The notes under the pieces were generated by a model. The model did not search any database. It was not told the origin of the DNA and worked only from the letters and a program-made list of their open reading frames with translations. A stretch of 64,000 nucleotides of DNA from Euborellia annulipes (Eukaryota; Arthropoda; Insecta; Dermaptera; Anisolabididae), in NCBI GenBank assembly GCA_023213315.1, contig JAKCPI010011627.1, positions 98,743-162,742 on the forward strand, given 5' to 3'. Positions 56,696 through 64,000 of this stretch are shown here, piece by piece; within the stretch, counting starts at the first letter, position 1; every line of letters starts with the position of its first letter. A program made the translations under genes and the position numbers.

Positions 56696-57494
56696 TTGCT
56701 GCTGAGCTTCGAATTAAATTAATTAATTAAATAATTATAGACTTGTCAATATTATTTATCAGATTTACATCCCTGGTGTTTTCTAGAATTATCAATATTA
56801 TTTTTTTTCTATTTATTTATTTACAATAATTTTTTTTTTTTTTTTTCAATTTTAATGCCTATTCAGTATTAATTGAATCTGTTTGTTTTTATTGTGTACG
56901 TGAATTTTACTTTTTTTAAATATAATTAGTAAAATAATATTAATTAATAGTCGATATGATTTAGAAAAATTTCATTGCTCAGGACGTGAAGCGAACCTCT
57001 GATCCGTAGAACAAGAGATAAGATATTTTTCATAATTTATATTTTCTTAATACTTATTCGAAATGAAACAGGAAATTAATCCTCCGCTTTAATACTTTCT
57101 TATATTATTATTTTATTAATTAGATATAAGAGATTATTTAAAAGATTATAAAAACGTTCGCTCATGCTGACATTAGTCCCCCGCTTCTCTGAATTAAAAA
57201 TTTTTTTCACAAAATTGGTTGCGCGCCCCCCCCCCAAAAATCTTTTTTTTTGTTTTGATGATGACCGGTCGTGCGGGTTGTCGAAATATTTACTTAATTT
57301 AATTGGGAGAGAGTCCCGTCACGTCTTGTTTGGGTTTCTTCTCTTTCCCTTTTCTTCGTCTAGAGGCCTAGCACAACTTTTTTTTTAAGATTTAATTTTT
57401 TTTCCAAATTTTTTACTTGGAATATCAATCTAAATAATTTTTTTCATTGGATCTAAATAGAAATTTTCCTTCTAAATTCTTTTGTTATCTTTTA
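56696..57494. other. AT-rich sequence with a tRNA-like fragment
   Basis: At 56985-57030 the minus strand has GATCAGAGGTTCGCTTCAC, B-box-like and similar to the fragment at 21066-21140. A C-run near 57224-57235 is the only other landmark. Confidence 0.4.
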
Positions 57495-57531
57495 ATAAGA
57501 GAGACATTCTAAAAGATTTTTTCTTTTGCAG

Positions 57532-57611
57532 ACTTGCGTGTGCTTCTCGAGTGCATTTGGGATTTGGAGCTGAATTCAAGGAGCTTCGAGTGACCTTCAC
57601 TACTCTGGAGA
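57532..57611 (+). other. Exon-like sequence B, bounded by splice signals
   Basis: The acceptor TTTTTTCTTTTGCAG ends at 57531, and 80 nt later the donor is GTAAGTA (57612). The second frame is open for 26 codons and includes RVHLGFGAEF, resembling HVRFGIRAEL of sequence A. The distance from an upstream ATAAGAGAGA to the exon start is 37 nt in both. The frame phases differ between A and B, which argues for duplicated non-coding exons or a repeat unless the start is different. No product recognised. Confidence 0.35.
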
Positions 57612-57904
57612 GTAAGTACAGTATTTTATAGTCTAGTACACATAGACCAGTCAGATCTGATTGAAAGAATGAGGCCCAGGTTCTCAAGTGTTCTTGTGTT
57701 TGCCAAAAGACGTCTTTTGATGACGCAAAGGGAGTCTGATATGTTTTTGCATCTTTGAAGTTAGGTTTGAGTTCTATGAGTAAACGAGAGTCAGGGAGGG
57801 ATGTCGTTTTTACAGGGATAGCCTGGATGTAAATAACGCATACCCTTAAGGCCAGAGACAGGCCCGAGGGCCCCGCCGATCTGATGGTGGGGACCGGGTA
57901 TATT
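57612..57904. other. Unclassified, relatively GC-rich
   Basis: Contains GGCCAGAGACAGGCCC and GGGCCCCGCCGATCTGATGG near 57850-57890. No repeat match, open frame or tRNA fold. Confidence 0.35.
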
Positions 57905-58295
57905 CAATTACACTTCGCTCGAAAAGTCGTTAGAAGACGATTCACTACCGAGTTACTTTAGGCGACAAGAGATGGCGTTAGTTTTTCCCATAGGGATACA
58001 AGGGATTTATTCCATTTCATTTGAAAGATTCCAGCTAATTAATTAAAGGTAAAAAATTAATTATTTTTTAACACAATGATTACTAACTTAATTATCTATA
58101 AGATGTAGAGGGAATTTTTTAAAAATATCTTTTCTTTAATGCGATTAAACTAAAAAAAAAAAATTTATTTTATCGAAAATCAAAAAAGGGCTTCTATAAG
58201 TTGTAGATATTTTAAATAGCTTTAATTTAAAAAAAAATTGAGGTCGATAGCTTCAAAATTGTGGCCGCTGGAATCTCCCAAAATTAGCCTTAAAG
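57905..58295 (-). mobile_element. R10 MITE copy, ends eroded
   Basis: Inverse of 42207-42570, sharing AGATGGCGTTAGTTTTTCCC, CTTCTATAAGTTGTAGATAT and GGCCGCTGGAATCTCCCAAA. The clean AGGTGCGCGTCTCG termini are missing. Confidence 0.75.
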
Positions 58296-59744
58296 CAATG
58301 TATAGCCTTCAATATTCAATATAAATATGAATAAATTTTTCTCTCAATTATAAAAACATTAGTGTTGCATAAATTTATGAGAAAATCTTAAATTTATTGT
58401 CAAGTACTTCAGTAATTCCAGACAATTTAAATAAAGAAAATTATTATAGCTACTCAACGCATTATATACTTACTACTATGACTAGTATGTATATAAAATG
58501 TAATATTCTTGCATATTACTCTTTATATAACTAGGCATTTTTTATTTCTTTTTTAATTAAATTAAGAGAGAAAAAATTTTATATATCAAGATAGAGACTA
58601 AAGTACTTCTCTTCTACTCTATTAAAATAATTACTATTACATTATCAAATTTTTAGTTATGTAGATAGAGCCATTTGAGTGTTGGCCACCTGTTCCTTCC
58701 TTAAGCAGATCTTGAATATAGGCCTAATCATATACAATTGTCTTTTTATTTTAATGGAACTAATTTAATATCGTACAAAAAAAAAAGCACCTTGCAGAAA
58801 TATTAATTCCCTTTTCTGGCGTTGTTGACAGAGACAGATAGAGCCGAGGCTTTTTCGCCTACAGAAGGAACTTATTCAATTAGCAAAACATCTCTATGCG
58901 TTCATTCGATTACCTGTTTCAGTTATAGCCTACAATGTACATTGACGATTGGAATAAGTTTCTGAATTAAGTTTATCTTCGTTAATAGAGAGTATAACTT
59001 GCATCAAGTCTAAGTGTAAAGTTAGACCTATTTAGAAAGATTGATGATAGATAATTAATTAGAGAAAGAAAACGAAAAGTTACGAAAGCTCATTTTTTTC
59101 CCTGATAACAAAGTCAATTTATTATTTTGCTTGGAAAAATTAACATGTTATTTTATAATATATTTGATTTGTGTGGAACTCATTTATTTTTATTTTCAAA
59201 TCAATAATTACTTTTTTTTTCTTCCTAAAATTTGTCTTCTGTATAAACAATTCTTGACTTTAAATAATTTACAATTACATTAAAAATTATATTATTATTT
59301 ATACAACATTTCTGAATTCCCTAGATTCAGATAAAAGCTCAATTTCAAATTTATATTTTTTCCCCCTACAGGAAATGCATTTCCGTATAATATTGCTGGG
59401 CTTGCAATTAAATCATAAAAATGAATGTTACGCTTCATTAGACAGCCAGCCCATAAATGCATCTGCGTCCCTGTGCAGGGCCCTAGGCTCTATGCAATTG
59501 GAAATCACGGTTTATTTCCACTGAACTAATAGAAAAAAATTGATTGAATAGAATTAATTAAGCAGAATAAAAAAAAAAAACTTATTTCCTTGTTTGACAA
59601 CATTTCTGAGTAATTTCATTTCAACTTCTAATCTTATAGTTAAATTCGAGATTTATATATTGAAATAAGATATTAGTATTCAATATATCTCGATTCTACT
59701 TAACTAGTCGTAGATTTAATTATCATGATTGTGAGTATGATTTT
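58296..59744. other. AT-rich sequence with one non-repetitive island
   Basis: 59360-59520 is less AT-rich and unlike anything else in the window (GGAAATGCATTTCCGTATAA, CAATTGGAAATCACGG). It has no open frame. A regulatory role is possible but is only a composition-based guess. Confidence 0.3.
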
Positions 59745-59880
59745 TATTACTGGACCAAGCGCCTTATGGCCCGGGGAATCGAACCCAGAATCTCCAGCCT
59801 TCAATCAGACCGATGCCCCGGAAAGGCTGGAGTATATCGTCCGATTCCCCGGGGCTTGGCCAACTAACTTAAAGCATACT
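59745..59880 (-). mobile_element. tRNA-derived SINE copy
   Basis: On the minus strand, AGGCTGGAGATTCTGGG runs into TTCGATTCCCCGGGCC, a strong B box with a paired T arm, followed by GGCGCTTGGTCC. Related to the copies at 9930-10015 (minus) and 13850-13990 (plus). An internal inverted duplication, CTCCAGCC with GGCTGGAG and CCCCGGGGAATCGG-like text, makes it partly self-complementary. The 91-codon plus frame here is not a gene. Confidence 0.6.
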
Positions 59881-60159
59881 CACCATCATGTTAAAAATTC
59901 TCATTTTATGCTTATGTTTCCTAAAAAACAAAAATACATATTGCGTTTTCAAATCCCCCGCCACAAAATTGTACTGGCAATACTGTTTAGTGATTTTTAA
60001 AATATAGATATATACTCTTGTTATCGAAATGTTTCAATTCGCTCCTAATCCAATATCCTTTTTAATTATGATTAAGACTAGGATAATATACACAACAATA
60101 CACCAAATTTTTTTTTTGAACTGACCATTATCAAGGGAGAAGACGGATCCGCCAATAGA
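59881..60159. other. AT-rich sequence, nothing recognised
   Basis: No supported feature. Confidence 0.35.
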
Positions 60160-60406
60160 GAGAGAGAGAGGAGAGTATTGAATTCAGGAGAAAAATTTTC
60201 GAGATTTTGATTGAAATTTTAAGGTCCGCAAAACGCTGTGTCTGTCTGTGTTTCTGTCTGTGATATAAATAAAAAGTATGAAGTAAATGAGCTACGAGAT
60301 TAAAATTTATTTTTAAGTTAGGTACCCCACTGAAGGAGAAAATAAGCTTTGAAATAAAATTGGAGTACTATACTGATGTTCTTTATCACTTATTTTTGAT
60401 TTTCTC
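60160..60406 (+). mobile_element. R1 fragment, diverged
   Basis: A GA-rich remnant of the short hairpin (GAGAGAGAGAGGAGAGTATT), TTCGAGATTTTGATTGAAAT, a (TCTG)n tract and GTTAGGTACCCCACTG. It stops in TTTGATTTTCTCA where the 60407 element begins. Confidence 0.7.
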
Positions 60407-60836
60407 AAGGGCGGATAAACACATAACTGCAAACTTGACAAGCATGCATGTAACCTTTCGTACCAGCATGCACAAATTCTCTCCGGCACCACACGACACA
60501 AGCATGTTTTTGCAAAAAACAGCTTAAGCCAAAAACCTAAAAATGCCAAACTCGGAAGGTTATTTATTCAAAGATAACAAGAAACTCACTTGCTTTCAAC
60601 AGAGACCCAATAAATATTAATAATATTTAAATTGAAATATTAAATCAATTATTAAATATCAAATGCCAAGACGTCTATAAAATGGCGGAGAGTTTTGCTT
60701 GCGCAAATATGCATTATTAAAATTCAATCGAACATCAAGCGGCTTGCTCAATTAAAATGCTTGCGCAAAATTCTCCTAGTTTGCTTGTACAAAAAGATTG
60801 CAACGTGCATACTTGTCAAGTTTGCAGTTCGCCTTA
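60407..60836. mobile_element. TIR element inserted at the end of an R1 fragment
   Basis: ACTGCAAACTTGACAAGCAT near the left and its inverse, ATACTTGTCAAGTTTGCAG, at 60810-60827 form terminal repeats. They are preceded by AAGGGCG and followed by CGCCTT. A 12-base insertion separates the outer and inner parts of the left repeat. The interior has several TGCTTGCGCAA motifs. No clear target duplication, so superfamily is open. Confidence 0.55.
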
Positions 60837-61833
60837 ACGACCAGAAACAGAAGATTTTTTTTTTACCTTTCGCTGACCCTACCCTCTTCTAAATAAATAT
60901 AAATTTCCTTTGCTTAATTAATTTTTTCCAAAAAACTTCCTTTGAACCTTACCACCAAATAAATGAAAATGAAATGTTGTTCATGAATTTACAATATATT
61001 TTGAAATTTGTATTTTTATTTGCTCAGTTTTTGAACAAAATTTATTAAATATTTTTACATATATGACTGAAATTTTTTTAAATTTTCTGTCCCGAATACA
61101 TCATTATTAAATAAGAAATTTCAATTCGTTATTTAGGTCTATTTTAAAATGTATTTAATTATTTTTTTTCACTATTCTTACAAAACAAATATGTTGATTT
61201 ATGCATTTAATTTGATTTATCAATCGATCAAGAAACAAATTAGTTTAGAAATGATATGAAAAATAAATTTTTATTTTTACGTATAACTAGTTTATTTTTC
61301 AATTTTCAACTCCGAAATAAAGCGTTCACATTGCTGATTGATAACAGAAGCGAAATACAATTTTTCAAGGGGATTTTTTCTTTTCTTTTTTTTTTTTTTT
61401 GTTTTGGTATATAAACTATATGCTATATAAACTTGACTAGTATGAACTTCAAACAGGTTAGAAGTTTCACTTTAATTTTTCCATAATTTTAATAAATTTT
61501 CAATAGAAACCGAAATATTAAAGAAATTAAAGTTCTAAACAGTATAGATCTTACGGACTATTAAACACAAATTTTAACCTCGCCGATGATTAATATGAAT
61601 TGTTTAAAAAGATAGAAATCGCAGTAAATAAGCGTTAACCCGACAACAAAAGCGCTACTAGAAGTAAACAAAAATAAATAAAAAAATACCCTTACTGAGA
61701 TTGTCCACACTATGTTGATAATAAAAAGACAAATCAGAATATTAAAAAAAGATAGGCAACTAGGTGATAAAACTTTCCCATTTTTTAACAGAGCTATAAG
61801 ACTCATAAAACTTTGAAATCATCAGTACTTGTT
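60837..61833. other. AT-rich sequence, nothing recognised
   Basis: The 81-codon minus frame at 61561-61806 is hydrophobic, AT-driven and has no recognised domain. Confidence 0.35.
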
Positions 61834-61932
61834 ACCAAGCACACAACTTTCTCTTACCTTCGGTAATTGAAATTTGTGTTTTTACTTGTCATACCAGATT
61901 TTTTGTGTCGATATATATCTAATTTCCAAGAA
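61834..61932 (-). mobile_element. R1 fragment (long-hairpin inner half)
   Basis: AAGCACACAACTTTCTCTTA, TTCGGTAATTGAAA and CATACCAGATTTTTTGTGTC match the R1 long-hairpin end. The body is missing. Confidence 0.7.
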
Positions 61933-62349
61933 CGAAGTTCTTTAACGCGGCTTATGCAGGATGAATTGGAAGAAAATTTAACGTAACAAAAATGCGCGTT
62001 CCCTCAAAAATGCGTTCCCAGGGCCCGAGCGACGGCGGAGGAAGGCGAGATTAGCCGAAGCCTTGGCGAGGCCACGCCCATAAATTATATTCTGAGTTGA
62101 AGAAAAGGCGTGAGGAACTTCGTTCGTTTCTGCTGGGGGTTCTACGACCCCACACGTTTGCTTTTTTACTTTCTTTTTTTATTTTATAAATACTTGTTCA
62201 CCTGGCAGTCCATCACATCACTTCTGCCGAGCGTGTTCAAACAAGATCGGTTAAGAGACAGTCGTTTACTTTCTCTTTCACTGTCCTTCTCAAATTCACA
62301 ACAGAAGAAACTCACTTATATGATAATCTAGCGGAATTAGGGTCAGCTG
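61933..62349. other. Unclassified, with a GC-rich patch
   Basis: 62020-62090 is GC-rich (CGAGCGACGGCGGAGG). The 73-codon open frame at 62110-62331 has no recognised domain. Confidence 0.35.
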
Positions 62350-62490
62350 ATGTCAGGGGTTGAATCCATCAACGACTCCAAGTGGTTTAAGACGATGCGC
62401 CTCTATGAAGGAGGGGAAACGGCTTATCACAAAGACCTACATAGTGCGCTTCTTTTCTTGGAAAGAACACTTCAACCTAAGTTTGTTTAA
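62350..62490 (+). CDS. Small open frame, 46 codons, possible terminal exon
   Basis: From ATG at 62350 to TAA at 62488-62490. The sequence is mixed rather than low-complexity, including WFKTMRLYEGGETAY and LLFLERTLQPKF. Base composition is clearly less AT-rich than its flanks. An acceptor-like GGAATTAG ends at 62340, and the same frame is open from there, so it could be a last exon rather than a complete gene. An AATAAA lies near 62559. No family is recognised, and chance cannot be excluded at this length. Confidence 0.3.
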   Translation: MSGVESINDSKWFKTMRLYEGGETAYHKDLHSALLFLERTLQPKFV

Positions 62491-64000
62491 CGGCCTTATA
62501 AATTAAAAATTTGTTGTTCTTTTATGACAGTAGGCTTATATTTGAAAATCCAAATTAAATAAATAAATTCATCACGTACATGAATTCTCACCATTTAAAA
62601 AAAAAATAACATTCTTTTTTTAAATATTCCCATAATTATATTACACAAAATATTTCCGCCATATTTGGACATATTCCATTAATAATAAAAATGGAATAAA
62701 TAGTAGTGAAAAGACAAATTATCTTTAAAAACCTTAGAAAATAATTATTCTACGTTTTATTAAATTTCGATTAATAAATAATTGTTTTTTGATTTGTATA
62801 TTTTTTTTTAACCCAAAACAATAAGGAAAATTCAATAGCAAATATATCCAAACAAACAAACCACAGCAAAATTGTTCTTTGAGCAATATATACTAGGCGA
62901 TTCCATTTACAAAGAATCTTTTTTTTTATTTATTTTTATTCTTTTTTTTTATAAATATTTGTATTTATTCCCATTCAAATTGACATTCAAAAGAGTTTCT
63001 CAAATAAAAAAAAAAAAAATCAAATGTAACAATATACGAGATTGAAGCAGTCAGAACTTTTGTTCTTTCAGAAGGTGGAATTAAATGAATGTATCCCTTG
63101 ATGCTAATCAATGGGGAAGGAAAATCCATTAGGCTAATTAATCGCTTATGTTATATATATCATACTTAAGGAAATGTTTTACCTAATGCTTAATTTGGGC
63201 CATTTTTTTTTGTAAAGTTATTGGCGAATTTAGAGTTATATAACTCGAAAAATTTCGCCGAAAACATAAATATCAACTCATTTATACATCCCATTGTACG
63301 TATATAAATTATTTTGAATCAATATTTTTAAATTTAAATAAAAAAAAAAAGTTTTATTTGAATTAAAGAAATGGTTTTTATAAATAAATTAAATTATAAA
63401 AATTCCTTCTTTTTTTTTACATGAATATGCTTGAGTTAAATTAAAATAGGAATATTTCGTGTTCGTGTCTAAAATATTTCCAATTAAAAGAAGTAATTCT
63501 TAGAGATCAATGCCCGGATAAGTCTTATCATTGAAATAATAAATGGTGCAATGAATTTTGTCAACTTGGCTGGAAACAAAGTTCTTGCAGCTCGTTCCAG
63601 ATAACAATTTTTTATAGCAATAGAAAGGAATAGAGTTCGCGGCTTTTTACTTAATGAGGATTCTTGCTTCAAGGGGAACCAATCATGGGGTGGGGCTGTT
63701 TCCGCATTTCCTTATTCAATTATAAAATAAATTTTGAATTTGATATCTTCCAACAATTAAATATCAAATAAATCAAATGAATATGTTTCAGAAAATAAAC
63801 ACACGCACACATTAAAAAAGTTGTGGGGAGAAGTCATAATTGTTATTTAGCCTAATAGAAAAAATATTTTATATTAAGGGTGATGTATTCCTCAAACTTT
63901 TGGGCTTGTTTTGAAGGTGACTATGTTTGTGGATCAGAGAGAGGTGATTTGGAAATTTAAGTCAATTTTTTCTAAGTATGGTTGGTGTACCTGATATTTT
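62491..64000. other. AT-rich sequence, nothing recognised
   Basis: Poly-A and poly-T runs and no supported open frame. 63060-63160 is slightly less AT-rich. Confidence 0.4.

Noticed and set aside
59757..59880. Functional tRNA gene on the minus strand
   Set aside because: Good T arm only; the 5' half is an inverted duplication rather than a tRNA body.
1..64000. Bacterial or viral gene content, operons or terminators
   Set aside because: No long open frames, no ribosome-binding sites and no viral or prokaryotic domains; the repeat content is that of a metazoan nuclear genome.

Overview
This window is strongly AT-rich, non-coding metazoan DNA with almost no supportable protein-coding gene. Tc1/mariner-, hAT- and Penelope-type traces, tRNA-derived SINE copies and a TG...CA solo LTR point to an invertebrate, most likely an arthropod. 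That placement is an inference; nothing seen fixes the species. The region reads as a large intron or intergenic repeat bed. The only gene-like traces are a decayed coding remnant (31170-31581, minus), two related sequences bounded by splice signals (20812-20889 and 57532-57611, plus), and a 46-codon open frame (62350-62490, plus).

The dominant component is one non-coding repeat family, called R1 here, with about 20 copies or fragments on both strands. A full copy is about 690 bp, or about 1020 bp in a longer subfamily. One end is a short hairpin with the core ACTTTCTCTTACC, and the other end is a long near-perfect hairpin built on the same core. Other insertions sit inside R1 copies: a TA-flanked MITE (3934-4142), a foldback family R2 (5950-6632), a solo LTR with a TATA box (53565-54595) and a TIR element (60407-60836). 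R1 is therefore an old layer.

Layout: 0-3 kb holds a hammerhead-bearing foldback end, a triplicated 140 bp module (R5) and four hAT-like MITEs, most with clear 8-bp target duplications. 3.7-12.6 kb holds R1, R2, several foldback elements and another hAT MITE. 13.8-22.4 kb is rich in R1, with a triplicated GC-rich module (R6) and the first exon-like sequence. 23.6-24.5 kb carries two adjacent foldback elements with hammerhead-like cores. 27.2-27.5 kb is a long palindrome. 31.6-33.8 kb is a 2.23 kb hAT-type element carrying about 24 copies of an 82 bp unit, inserted in a decayed coding remnant. 34.8-36.6 kb is two R1 copies. 38.2 kb holds a compact RNA-like three-way junction, and 38.85-39.37 kb a deleted mariner. 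42-44 kb holds two TA-flanked MITEs. 49.7-50.3 kb is a TIR element with an internal tandem array. 51.6-56.7 kb is dense R1 with the solo LTR. The rest is mostly featureless AT-rich sequence.

The most notable signal is a set of hammerhead-ribozyme cores of the Penelope-like type. One, at 154-204, has every element in place including a perfect 9-bp stem I. Most of the set shares one extra nucleotide after the CUGANGA box, and several lie inside inverted-repeat elements.
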